DNA of 64,000 nt from Vibrio quintilis (GTDB lineage Bacteria; Pseudomonadota; Gammaproteobacteria; Enterobacterales; Vibrionaceae): the NCBI RefSeq assembly GCF_024529975.1, contig NZ_AP024898.1, positions 1,054,001 through 1,118,000 of the forward strand, given 5' to 3'. The translations under genes were made by a program, and so were the position numbers. Shown in pieces: positions 17,383-26,221 of the stretch. The notes under the pieces were generated by a model, which ran no database searches, was not told the DNA's origin, and saw nothing but the letters and a program-made list of their open reading frames with translations. Within the stretch, counting starts at the first letter, position 1, and each line of letters begins with the position of its first letter.

Positions 17383-19302
17383 TCAGAAATTGTCAGCAGC
17401 CACACTGTCCTTATCTTCAGAGGATTTTTGTACACGCAGTAACAACTCTCTGAGACTTTTTAATTGTATTGGTTTAATCAAAACATCGTCCATCCCACTC
17501 TCATAATATTTCCGGATATCCTGAGCATAAGCATTTGCAGTATAGGCACTAATGTAAGGCTGACTAATATTCGGCATCTGCCGGATTCGGTTAGTCAGGT
17601 CTGTCCCGGTCATTTCTCCATCAATATTGATATCCATTAAAATGACATCGTAAGCTTTCATCTGCACCAGTTGAAGCACTTCATCACAATCTCCGGATGT
17701 TTCTGCCAGATGCCCCGCTTTTTCAAGCATCTTTCTGGCTACATACTGATTAACTTCACTATCATCCACAACCAGAGCACGAAGTTGCGGCGCCTGAGCA
17801 GCAGAGAATGTATCATGGCAGTCACCGGATATCTGTCTGGCTAAAAAATCGACAGACTGAACATAAACATCAAATGAAAACAAGCTGCCAACACCCGATC
17901 GGCTCTCTACCGTAATATCCCCCCCCATCATCTGTACCAAATGACGACTAATCGTTAATCCCAGCCCTGTTCCCTGAATTTGTTTTTTCTGATGATAGCT
18001 GCGGATTCTGGTAAATGGCTGAAATAGCTGCTCAACCTCTTCAGATGACATTCCTATCCCGGTGTCCTGAATCCTGAACCCGAGCTTTAACTGTTCCTCG
18101 TTTTTCGTTAATTCAGCGACAATTTCAACATGAATTTGGCCCTGCTCTGTATACTTTGCTGCATTACTACAAAGGTTCAACAGAATTCGCCGCAATTTAT
18201 CCTCATCAGCCCGGATAAAACCCGGAACATGTTCAGACAGATGATAAGTCAATTGAATATCCGGCGAAGATAACTGAGGCTGAATCTGGCTGAGTATCAA
18301 CTGCAGAAATGGCTCAAGTGCAAAGTTATCAGCTTCCAAAGATTCCTGACCAGCTTCTATCTTCGACAAGTCAAGGAGTTCATTGACAATCGACAAAAGC
18401 GATTTACTACCGGAATGTATAACATGAAGATATTCTTGCTGAGCAGAATTCAATTGCGTCCCGGTCAGTAACTCTGTTGCACCAATAACGCCATTTAGCG
18501 GCGTTCTTAGTTCATGACTCATGACTGCAACAAAACGACTTTTAGCCTGATTTGCTGCTTCTGCAGACTCCTGCTGAGCTTCCAGAACTGCAGCCCGGCT
18601 ACGGCTGTATGAGAGATAAATAGAATAAGAAATGTAAATGACAAGAAATATACTGAAATCAATAAACAAAAAAATGGAAAACCCTGCCAGATGCAGGATT
18701 TGCCCATGGAGATGGCTATAATAATCAGCCAAAGAAACTTCAGCACCAGCAATATAAGCCGTGCCATCTGCGGAACTCACAGGCACAAAAACGGCCCGGA
18801 AGTCTCCCCAGCGATCCGTGTAATTAGTAATGATGACTCGTTTTTCATGTAATGCTTGCAACAATTCTGGACTGGCGTCACGGTACGAATCAAAAAAACG
18901 GACATATTTATTACTTTCAAGCTCTTTTTCAGATGCACTGGAAGATGTCAGTACCGGCATACCATTACGTTCAATCACTGTATAAATATGAGCTAATTTC
19001 AGCTTATGACTAAAGTGAGTCAGACTCTGAATATTTTGCCAGTCTTGCTCTTTTGTTCTGGAAAATTTATCCACCAAATGATCATGAAAATGATCACCAA
19101 GTATCGCAACAGCCATCAAAGCACCACTGTAAAGACGGGTATTTATCTCTTCATCGATAGATTTCTTAGTTTGGTCATATATATAACTGACAAAAAAAGT
19201 ACAAGAAACTGTATAAATAAACGCGAACAGAATTAATTTCCATTTTCCTATTAAATGTAAGGCAAAATGACGCATACGACTCATCTTCTCAGTTTCCAAC
19301 AA
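17383..19302 (-). CDS. Hybrid sensor histidine kinase with receiver domain
   Basis: This 639-residue membrane protein has a first membrane helix near residues 20-40, a sensor region of about 170 residues facing the periplasm, and a second helix near 205-230. HisKA has the phosphoacceptor in VMSHELRTPLNG (near residue 262), and HATPase_c has DEDKLRRILLNLCSNAAKYT, DTGIGM and GTGLGLTIS. A C-terminal receiver domain has VVDDSEVNQY and the phospho-Asp in VILMDINIDG. The signal is unknown. There is no response regulator gene beside it, and the receiver has no output domain, so a distant phosphotransfer protein is expected. Confidence 0.92.
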   Translation of the reverse strand: MLETEKMSRMRHFALHLIGKWKLILFAFIYTVSCTFFVSYIYDQTKKSIDEEINTRLYSGALMAVAILGDHFHDHLVDKFSRTKEQDWQNIQSLTHFSHKLKLAHIYTVIERNGMPVLTSSSASEKELESNKYVRFFDSYRDASPELLQALHEKRVIITNYTDRWGDFRAVFVPVSSADGTAYIAGAEVSLADYYSHLHGQILHLAGFSIFLFIDFSIFLVIYISYSIYLSYSRSRAAVLEAQQESAEAANQAKSRFVAVMSHELRTPLNGVIGATELLTGTQLNSAQQEYLHVIHSGSKSLLSIVNELLDLSKIEAGQESLEADNFALEPFLQLILSQIQPQLSSPDIQLTYHLSEHVPGFIRADEDKLRRILLNLCSNAAKYTEQGQIHVEIVAELTKNEEQLKLGFRIQDTGIGMSSEEVEQLFQPFTRIRSYHQKKQIQGTGLGLTISRHLVQMMGGDITVESRSGVGSLFSFDVYVQSVDFLARQISGDCHDTFSAAQAPQLRALVVDDSEVNQYVARKMLEKAGHLAETSGDCDEVLQLVQMKAYDVILMDINIDGEMTGTDLTNRIRQMPNISQPYISAYTANAYAQDIRKYYESGMDDVLIKPIQLKSLRELLLRVQKSSEDKDSVAADNF

Positions 19303-19785
19303 CTTTAGTGGAGGCGTATTTTATAACAAACTAAGAGATATACAATCAAAAGCATTAAAATCATTAGACGATGGCACCAATCTTTGTGCAATTCCACATA
19401 AACTTAACTCCAACATCCTCAAACCAATAACACACAAATACTGCAAAATTATTCAAACTAAAATCTCTGAAGGTTACCTCTTCAGGGTTGTTAACCAACC
19501 CGTAGTTATGACACCCCTGATAAATATTCATAAATAAAGAATACGCACAACCTATCTTTACATTTTATTAATATGAAAAATGTCAATTAATTTACAAATA
19601 AAACATTCCACATGATTAATTTACATTTCAATCATACATCATTAATATTATAAAGAGTGCATATGCTATTTCGCATTTCAGATATCAATTTCTATCTATC
19701 CGGACATAATTGAATAAAAATGACGTTTATTTGAGATATTAATGAAGAGTGACGAATATTTTTGTGCTTGCAGCAACAAACACTA
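19303..19785. other. AT-rich spacer
   Basis: The stretch between the sensor kinase and the micro-ORF cassette holds no open frame with a ribosome binding site. Base composition drops sharply compared with the flanking genes and stays low through the next cassette. Confidence 0.5.
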
Positions 19786-19814
19786 TTGACAAAGTAGACA
19801 TTTTTTAAAATGAT
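19786..19814 (+). promoter_or_regulatory. Candidate sigma-70 promoter of the micro-ORF cassette
   Basis: TTGACA at 19786-19791 is a perfect -35 box. After 17 bases it is followed by AATGAT (19809-19814) as a modest -10. Transcription would start near 19821, about 35 bases before the micro-ORF. Confidence 0.5.
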
Positions 19815-19854
19815 TTGATAATCACATTGAAATACAAACAAGTGGATATAAATC

Positions 19855-19938
19855 ATGAACATAACTAATTACAAAACAATTAATAAAGATGGTGTACCAA
19901 AAAAACAATACAGTATCCCGTTCATAGAGAACTGGTAA
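19855..19938 (+). CDS. 27-residue micro-ORF, possible small peptide
   Basis: The ATG at 19855 opens a frame of 27 codons closed by TAA at 19936. The peptide starts MNITNYK, has a basic centre VPKKQY and ends IPFIENW, with the aromatic Trp as last residue. A weak GTGGA lies eight bases upstream. It sits behind a good -35 box and 65 bases before the next gene. It could be a peptide substrate for the following protein, a leader peptide, or chance. No known precursor family was recognised. Confidence 0.4.
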   Translation: MNITNYKTINKDGVPKKQYSIPFIENW

Positions 19939-20003
19939 ACATCAGTAAAAAACGAAACTAACTCATTTATTTTCCTGAGTGTTGTATATTATTTTAAAGA
20001 AAA

Positions 20004-20969
20004 ATGTATACAAATATATTAACTGGAAATCAACTTTATAATATAGATAATACAATGAAATCAGAAGAAGTCTATGTCAGTACAGAATTGTACATTGACA
20101 ATAAAGAAACAGTTCATAACCCAGAACACACTAACAACTGCCAGAATAATTTTATAATTGCACTAATTAAGGAGAGAAATTTAGCATTTGACTATTTAAA
20201 ACAATTATCTGTCAAGACACCTCTACCGATAGATCATTTCATATTTAAAAACATGATATCTGATATGTATGATTGCCTTCACTCAAAAATACACCCCAAG
20301 AATTGCCATAAAAAATTTGTAGATATTATCATCTCATCAATTGATAGAACACATTCTTGTCCACTAAAACTAGTTTGTGTACTAGCCAGCCCGACAGCGA
20401 CTAAAGAAATACTATTCTTTCTTAACTTCATCTCGATTTTCAATCGATATGGAATCAATGTCACTGTTGATTTTTTATTAATTCGCTGGGAATACTGCCG
20501 GGAGAGTCAGGAATACAGCACTCTTTATATGAATAAAAAATTCAAAATTCAGACCGAAGAAATAAAAAAGATCATTACTCAGAAGGACTCCAAAAATTAT
20601 CAACTATCCGTCATTGAAATAAAACAGGATAACTATACCGGTGAAATATTAGGACCAGAACTTTTCAGAGATTCCTACCTTGAACTAACTCAATTACCTC
20701 TGGAAGATAAGAAAAGAGCACGGGATTTAGATTGGATCAAAAATTTTTATTCCCGGCAACATTCTTTAAGTCGCCTGGGAGTAGAGCAGGCAATTTTAGA
20801 TTTAGCAATTCGACGAGGCATTGGCAGGTATATTGAAGAAGCTTTTCGACCTGAACCGGGAATTTTATTAACTTCAGAATTAAATGCCAGAATGCTGAAA
20901 TGCTACAATACCAACACTGTGATCACCAATTTATCTTTGAGGCCACTATGCCAGAACTCACAATTTTAA
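20004..20969 (+). CDS. Unknown 321-residue protein of an AT-rich cassette
   Basis: I do not recognise this family with confidence. The first 100 residues are polar and variable. From about residue 118 a Rossmann-like alternation appears: strand LKLVCVLASP, helix TKEILFFLNFISIF, strand INVTVDFLLI, helix TEEIKKIITQ, strand YQLSVIEI, a long helical stretch, then GRYIEEAFRPEPGILLTSELNARMLKCYN. This order and the Tyr/Glu-containing helix before the last strand recall tRNA-dependent cyclodipeptide synthases, but the key residues do not align cleanly, so this is only a weak hypothesis. It is followed, with 22 bases of overlap, by a membrane protein gene. Confidence 0.6.
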   Translation: MYTNILTGNQLYNIDNTMKSEEVYVSTELYIDNKETVHNPEHTNNCQNNFIIALIKERNLAFDYLKQLSVKTPLPIDHFIFKNMISDMYDCLHSKIHPKNCHKKFVDIIISSIDRTHSCPLKLVCVLASPTATKEILFFLNFISIFNRYGINVTVDFLLIRWEYCRESQEYSTLYMNKKFKIQTEEIKKIITQKDSKNYQLSVIEIKQDNYTGEILGPELFRDSYLELTQLPLEDKKRARDLDWIKNFYSRQHSLSRLGVEQAILDLAIRRGIGRYIEEAFRPEPGILLTSELNARMLKCYNTNTVITNLSLRPLCQNSQF

Positions 20970-21544
20970 TCGGAAAAATTGCCGGAATAATTGCCTTATT
21001 AGGCTTTGTTCCTTACACACTCTCCATACTGAAAGGAGAAACACAACCAAATCGGGTAACTTGGTGGATATGGACAATTATCGGCTTTCTTCTCTGTGTC
21101 AGCTATTATTCAAGCAGCTCAGACGGACCAATCTGGGTACCGGTGTCCTATGTTGCAGGACCACTTGTGACTGCACTTTTATCTATTAAATATGGTTATG
21201 GAAAGCTTGAATCATTTGATAAATACTGCTTAGGTATTGCGGTTTTCAGCGTTCTTATCTGGTTTTTAACCGGCTCCGCTTTCTACACATTACTTATCAA
21301 TATTTTCATTGACTTGCTGGGCGCTATACCGACAATCAGGAAAACATACCATATTCCGGAATCGGAAAGTAAAACATCATGGTTAATGTTCTTAGTCGCA
21401 AACCTCATGAATATTGTAGCAATCACTAACTGGACTCTCATGGATACTGTCTATCCAATCTATTTATCCGCTATTTCGGTCATCATGGTTTTACTGATAT
21501 TCAGAGCCAAAAAAGAACGGCTATCTCAGCAAAAAGCGAGATAA
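20948..21544 (+). CDS. Small PQ-loop/SemiSWEET-like membrane protein
   Basis: This 198-residue protein starts at MPELTILIGKIAGIIALLGFVPYTL; GAGG lies seven bases upstream, and the start overlaps the end of the previous gene in another frame, so translation is probably coupled. Six or seven membrane helices are visible, arranged as two similar halves, each with a Pro/Thr-rich turn: FVPYTLSILKGETQPNRVTWWIW and AIPTIRKTYHIPESESKTSW. That pattern is like PQ-loop transporters. It may export the product of the upstream enzyme; this is inferred from operon position only. Confidence 0.65.
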   Translation: MPELTILIGKIAGIIALLGFVPYTLSILKGETQPNRVTWWIWTIIGFLLCVSYYSSSSDGPIWVPVSYVAGPLVTALLSIKYGYGKLESFDKYCLGIAVFSVLIWFLTGSAFYTLLINIFIDLLGAIPTIRKTYHIPESESKTSWLMFLVANLMNIVAITNWTLMDTVYPIYLSAISVIMVLLIFRAKKERLSQQKAR

Positions 21545-21601
21545 ACCCGGAAAACAACAATGATCATACTTAACGGATAGCGGATCGGTTAAAACTGTAA
21601 A

Positions 21602-21628
21602 ACATTCCGGCTAAAATAGCCGGAATGT
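21602..21628 (-). terminator. Hairpin terminator between convergent genes
   Basis: A perfect 12-bp stem (ACATTCCGGCTA with TAGCCGGAATGT) has a three-base loop. The T-rich tract is on the minus strand, so it mainly serves gldA. Confidence 0.8.
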
Positions 21629-21673
21629 GATTCAGTGCTGCGTCATCCGGGTCAGAAAGGAATCCGCGATGAG

Positions 21674-22780
21674 TCAGGCCATGTGATAAGATTCAGCAAT
21701 TTCATTCGCTTTGATCATGGCCTGATAAACATCGTCCGAACTGACCGGCAACGGCATATTACTCATCGTATCTTTCTCATCACATGCCACCTCAGCAACC
21801 CGGCGCCAGTCTGCCTCAATAAAGGACTTCAGGCCCATTTCTTTCAGGGTTAACGGCAGCTCCGCTGCTTTGGCAATCTTGAGTACCTCATCAAACTCTG
21901 CCTGCGGGGCATCTTCCAGCACCAGCTGCGTCAGCAGGCCAAACACAACTTTTTCGCCATGCTGGGTGTCATGCAGATCAGGGATAACCGACATCCCGTT
22001 GTTCACTGCATGCGCTGCTGCCAGTCCGCCAGCTTCAGCGCCAACCCCGCTCAGATAAATGGTCGCTTCCAGCGTTTGTTCCAGTGCCGGTGTAATCACT
22101 TTATCCCGGACAGCTTCCATCGCTTTTTCCACATTCTCACTCAACAACTGATAACACAAACGTGCTAACCCGACGCCGGTCCTTGACGGCCTTTTCAACA
22201 CCAGATTAACACCATCGGCCTGATAACAGGCTCTGGCTTCGAAGTAAGTTGCCAGTGCATCGCCGACACCAGCGGAAAAGAAATATTGAGGCGCTGCGGC
22301 AAGAATCCCGGTGTCCGCCACCACCACATCAGGATTACGGGGTAAAAACAGATAACGTTCGAACTTATCATCTTCGGTATAAATCACAGACAAGGCAGTA
22401 CAGGGCGCATCCGTCGAAGCAACCGTCGGATACAGCACAAGCGGCAGCTTCTGGTAATAAGCAACGGCTTTGGCGCAATCCAGCGCCTGACCGCCACCAA
22501 CCCCGACGACGACATCAGCACCCTTCTGAACCACGATTTTGCCCAGGCGCTGAATCTCAGCTTCCGTACACTGACGGTTAAATTTCTCAATCGTATAACC
22601 AATTCCTGCTTCTTTCAGTACCGGTATCGCCTGAGATTCAACCCGGTCAAAATTAGACCGGCTGGACAAGATAAACGCATTGTTCCCCAGCGGAGAAACG
22701 TACTCTGCCATCTGTGCCAGTTGATCTGACCCAATCATGAATTTGGTTGGTGAAGTTACTGTACGTGGCAAATTACCCAT
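21674..22780 (-). CDS. gldA: Glycerol dehydrogenase, NAD and zinc dependent
   Basis: This 368-residue protein belongs to the iron/zinc-containing alcohol dehydrogenase superfamily. Nucleotide contacts VVGVGGGQALDCAKAVAYY and PTVASTDAPCTALSVIY are typical of GldA; metal ligands are expected in SAGVGDALATYFEAR (Asp), GGLAAAHAVNNG (His) and HDTQHGEKVVFG (His). It oxidises glycerol to dihydroxyacetone. Full length. ATG at 22780, with AAGGAG partially present upstream. It stands alone. Confidence 0.95.
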   Translation of the reverse strand: MGNLPRTVTSPTKFMIGSDQLAQMAEYVSPLGNNAFILSSRSNFDRVESQAIPVLKEAGIGYTIEKFNRQCTEAEIQRLGKIVVQKGADVVVGVGGGQALDCAKAVAYYQKLPLVLYPTVASTDAPCTALSVIYTEDDKFERYLFLPRNPDVVVADTGILAAAPQYFFSAGVGDALATYFEARACYQADGVNLVLKRPSRTGVGLARLCYQLLSENVEKAMEAVRDKVITPALEQTLEATIYLSGVGAEAGGLAAAHAVNNGMSVIPDLHDTQHGEKVVFGLLTQLVLEDAPQAEFDEVLKIAKAAELPLTLKEMGLKSFIEADWRRVAEVACDEKDTMSNMPLPVSSDDVYQAMIKANEIAESYHMA

Positions 22781-23238
22781 AATAAACTCCTTTTATAAAA
22801 TGATAGAATCAACAATAAACAACATATTGAATATGTTACGCTTACATCCGTGAACACTCTATCAACACCAAATCAGGCTATATTTAACAATTTTCAATTA
22901 CACTTCACGAAAACTACAGGGTATTTCACTACGAGTTAACATCTACACCTCTGATTACAGCAATAATTACTGTAATCAGACCATGATGCGGTTAAATTTT
23001 TCTGGTGTGAGTTTGAGCCATATCAATCAAAATGAATATATATAGTCATATACCCTGAGCAACAGACTGATTGAGGCTGCTTCAGGAACGATTCCGTGCA
23101 ACTATTTCAATGGCTATTCCGGACAATTGCTCTGATAAACGCCTTGATAAACAATCTTCAGAACAGGATTTCATCACCAGAGCGGATATGTTAGGTTGTG
23201 CGCTTCACCGGGATGAACACAAATACAGGGACACTGAA
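22781..23238. other. Divergent intergenic region between gldA and the GrpB-like gene
   Basis: AT-rich upstream DNA. An open frame to the left of the GrpB start (from 23071) lacks support and likely is leader. No clear operator was recognised. Confidence 0.4.
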
Positions 23239-23799
23239 ATGGCACGCATCACAATCAAAGCCGCCGATCCGCAATGGCCGCAGGCATTCGAACGAATCGC
23301 ACAACAGCTGCAAAATACACTAACCACGCTGGCACTGCGCATTGATCATATTGGTTCAACCTCCGTGCCGGGCCTTCCGGCAAAGGATGTGATTGACATT
23401 CAGATAACCGTCAACTCTATCGGACATCCGGAGATCGCTAAAAAATTAACTCAGGCAGGCTATCTGCACCTGCCAGAAATTCAGTCAGATAACTTAGTCG
23501 GGGAAAACGCAGATTCCCCCGAACTGAAAAAGCTGTACTTCAGGGAAAAACCGGGAGAGCGCGAAGCGCATATTCATATTCGTGAGGCAGGCCGGCTCAA
23601 TCAGAAATATCCGTTGCTGTTCAGAGATTTTCTGCGTCAGGATGTGATGGTCAGGGACGCTTATGCAAAGGTAAAACAGGAACTTGCAGCCCGTTTTCCT
23701 GACGATGCAGACTCCTACTACGCGATTAAAGATCCGTATATGGACACCATTTACCGTGCAGCATGCCTGTGGCAAGCAGGAAAAATTTCCCGGCGATAA
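23239..23799 (+). CDS. GrpB-domain (UPF0157) protein
   Basis: This 186-residue protein starts at MARITIKAADPQWPQAFERIA, the usual N-terminus of GrpB-family proteins; the 56 codons before it are not conserved-looking. The nucleotidyltransferase-like core is seen as LALRIDHIGSTSVPGLPAKDVIDIQITV (GSTSV and DIQ), followed by YLHLPE and EREAHIHIREAGRLNQKYPLLFRDFLR. GrpB domains are related to nucleotidyltransferases and occur alone or fused to CoaE; the substrate is unknown. Confidence 0.85.
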   Translation: MARITIKAADPQWPQAFERIAQQLQNTLTTLALRIDHIGSTSVPGLPAKDVIDIQITVNSIGHPEIAKKLTQAGYLHLPEIQSDNLVGENADSPELKKLYFREKPGEREAHIHIREAGRLNQKYPLLFRDFLRQDVMVRDAYAKVKQELAARFPDDADSYYAIKDPYMDTIYRAACLWQAGKISRR

Positions 23800-23819
23800 A
23801 TTCGTCGGTCTGCTGGCAA

Positions 23820-24509
23820 TCAGCTTCCGTCGTGCGCTTCAAACCGGTAACCAACACCGTAAACCGATTTGATCCAGTCACACTCTTCACTGACCGTCAT
23901 AATTTTTTTTCGCAGATTTTTAATATGGCTGTCAATCGTCCGGTCCGTCACGATCCGGCCGTCATCATAAATCTGATCCATCAACTGTTCACGATTGTAA
24001 ACATGTCCCGCATGGCGGGATAAATGAGCCAGCAACCTGAACTCTGCAGGTGTCAGCTCCAGCAACTGACCTTTCACCCAAACCTGCATTCTGGCTTCGT
24101 CCAGTTTCAGCGGGTTTGCTGCGGCTTTTTGCTGACCTGACGTCAAATCCACCGGCGCAGTACGCCGGAGCACATTTTTTACCCGGGCAACCACTTCCCG
24201 CGGGCTGTAAGGTTTGCAGATATAATCATCTGCGCCCAGCTCCAGCCCCAGTAACCGATCAATTTCATCCACCCGTGCCGTCGCCATCATCACCGGCACA
24301 TCACTGAATGTCCGCAATTCGCGGTAAATATCCAGTCCGTCACGGTTGGGCAGCATTAAGTCCAGAATAATCAGCTGTGGCGAATACTGCTTCACCCAGT
24401 CAATCACTTCTGCACCATCATCAATCATATGTGTGTCATAACCACTGTGCTGCAGATATTCTGCCAGAACGCCGGCCAGTGATAACTCATCTTCCACAAT
24501 TAGGATCAT
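23820..24509 (-). CDS. baeR: OmpR-family response regulator, BaeR type
   Basis: This 229-residue protein has a receiver domain (VEDELSLAGVL, phospho-Asp in LIILDLMLPNRDG, Lys in YICKPYSPREVVARV) and a winged-helix DNA-binding domain (LTPAEFRLLAHLSRHAG, TDRTIDSHIKNLRKKI, VYGVGYRFE). The stretch GLELGADDYICKPYSPREVVARVK is close to E. coli BaeR. It should act in the envelope stress response with the kinase encoded directly upstream. Four direct repeats before the divergent mipA-like gene are a possible target. Confidence 0.88.
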   Translation of the reverse strand: MILIVEDELSLAGVLAEYLQHSGYDTHMIDDGAEVIDWVKQYSPQLIILDLMLPNRDGLDIYRELRTFSDVPVMMATARVDEIDRLLGLELGADDYICKPYSPREVVARVKNVLRRTAPVDLTSGQQKAAANPLKLDEARMQVWVKGQLLELTPAEFRLLAHLSRHAGHVYNREQLMDQIYDDGRIVTDRTIDSHIKNLRKKIMTVSEECDWIKSVYGVGYRFEAHDGS

Positions 24510-24517
24510 ACGGTTCC

Positions 24518-25990
24518 TTATCCGGTGTCTTTTTTGCCTGATCTCCCGTGATCACACGGGAGTTTCACAATTATTTGTACCCCGCCTAAAGAGGCATGCT
24601 GCGCAACAATACTGCCACCATGCTGCGCAACAATATTACTGCAGATGGCCAGCCCAAGTCCCGACCCGCCATTCGCCCGGCTGCGCGATTTATCCACCCG
24701 GTATAAACGATCAAACAGTTTTGGCAGTGCCACATCCGGGACACCGGGCGGGCTGTCCGCAAACAATAAATGAATCAATTCCGGCTGCTTTGCCGAAACA
24801 CTCACCTGAACTTCCCCGCCGTCATCAGTATAGCGAAAACTGTTCTCCAGCAGATTATGAAATAATTGCCGGAGCTGCTTGGTATCACCATTCACCCATA
24901 AAGGAGAGAATCTGTCCGCATCACAGACCAAACGGATATTTTTTTCCCGCAACCGGTGGGAAAAACTCTCCGTCACATCCGACAGCAGGCCCGCTACATC
25001 GACCGGCTGCCCGGCGAAATCAGTTACCGCACCCGCATCAGAAACCGACAAAGCATATAAGTCATCTACCAGTTTGCCTAAATTCAGTACCTGCCGGTGC
25101 AGAGAATCAATATATTCGGGATTCATCGGCCGGATACCATCCTGTATTGCTTCCAGCTCACTGCGCAATACAGCCAGCGGTGTGCGCAGCTCATGGGAAA
25201 TATCAGACAACCACTGCTCACGCATCTGTTTTTGCCGCTTCAGTGTCTCCACCAGCTGGTTAAATTCATCGATCACATCCGTCACCTCATGATTACCCCG
25301 CTGTTGAATCCGGTAATCCAGATCACCCTGCGCCACCCGCTGAGCGCCACGATGCAAGGCTTTGAGCGGTTTGAGCAGGTAACTGACCAGCGCAAAGGCA
25401 AATATCAGTGAAATCACCAGTGCAGCCACAGTAATCGTGAATATATTGCGGGATTGTGAATACAAAAAGCTTTCAGCCAGTGGCCCGGAAATCTGTTTGC
25501 TTTGCAGCACACTCACCCAGCCAATTCGCTGATCTTTCAGCATAATGGGCACCCGCTGAAGCTGATAATCCGGCGACTGCACCGTCAGATTCTCCGGCCG
25601 CCCCAGCACCGAATCACCATCCGCATTCAGCAAATTCAGCCGGACGCTCAGCGGTACCAGCGCAGAAGTCTGAGTCCGGGCCGGATTCAGAGCAGGTGCA
25701 TGCCGCGGCGGGTGCGGTAAATCACGCGGTGGCGGCTGCTCTCCCAGCTGACGAATCAGCCCCGCCCATAGATAAGGTGCCTGACGCATCCGCCGCCAGC
25801 CGTATGATTGCGAATAATAATCCGCGACCTGCGCTGCCAGTAACTCTGCTTTCGCTATCTCTTCCCGGTTCAGGTAATTCTGCAGGCCATCTTTAAAACC
25901 AGCATTGATCAACAGGCTCATACCTGCCAGCAACAAACCACTGGTCAGTAGTAATGAGAAAAATAACCGGTGAAAGAATGAGATACGCAT
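24518..25990 (-). CDS. baeS: Sensor histidine kinase, BaeS type
   Basis: This 490-residue kinase has two membrane helices (about residues 8-30 and 175-200) around a periplasmic domain with a Pro/His-rich insertion (PPPRDLPHPPRHAPALNP). A HAMP linker (LLKPLKALHRGAQRVAQGDLDYRI) is followed by HisKA with SDISHELRTPLAVLRSELEA and HATPase_c with NLLENSFRYTDDGGEV, RVDKSRSRANGGSGLGLAI. It is the partner of the BaeR-like regulator 8 bases downstream in the same operon. Start ATG at 25990. Confidence 0.88.
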   Translation of the reverse strand: MRISFFHRLFFSLLLTSGLLLAGMSLLINAGFKDGLQNYLNREEIAKAELLAAQVADYYSQSYGWRRMRQAPYLWAGLIRQLGEQPPPRDLPHPPRHAPALNPARTQTSALVPLSVRLNLLNADGDSVLGRPENLTVQSPDYQLQRVPIMLKDQRIGWVSVLQSKQISGPLAESFLYSQSRNIFTITVAALVISLIFAFALVSYLLKPLKALHRGAQRVAQGDLDYRIQQRGNHEVTDVIDEFNQLVETLKRQKQMREQWLSDISHELRTPLAVLRSELEAIQDGIRPMNPEYIDSLHRQVLNLGKLVDDLYALSVSDAGAVTDFAGQPVDVAGLLSDVTESFSHRLREKNIRLVCDADRFSPLWVNGDTKQLRQLFHNLLENSFRYTDDGGEVQVSVSAKQPELIHLLFADSPPGVPDVALPKLFDRLYRVDKSRSRANGGSGLGLAICSNIVAQHGGSIVAQHASLGGVQIIVKLPCDHGRSGKKDTG

Positions 25991-26073
25991 AAACCTGCCT
26001 GCTTTTTTTAACGTCTCTGAGAGTGTAACCGGAAAATGTGGAGAGAGTTTGAAGAAAAAGCGCTATTTGCGAT

Positions 26074-26135
26074 CTGTCAGTTTTGGCTGAACTGTTAATT
26101 GAACAGTCTGTCAGTTTTACCTATCTGCCAGTTTT
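26074..26135. promoter_or_regulatory. Array of direct repeats between baeS and the mipA-like gene
   Basis: CTGTCAGTTTT occurs at 26074 and 26108, CTGCCAGTTTT at 26125 and a weaker CTGTTAATTGA at 26092. The spacing is 16-18 bp. OmpR-family regulators bind direct repeats, so this may be a BaeR-like operator; helical phasing is not exact. Confidence 0.45.
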
Positions 26136-26221
26136 AACAAACAAATGAGAGAAATCCTCCGTCTGAATCTATAATTTTAGTTCTGAATCAGGTAACACGG
26201 ACCGGAGAGCTTTGGGAAAAC

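Noticed and set aside
20004..20969. Firm call of cyclodipeptide synthase
   Set aside because: Secondary-structure order is similar, but the serine motif of the first strand and the Tyr/Glu spacing do not match well enough.
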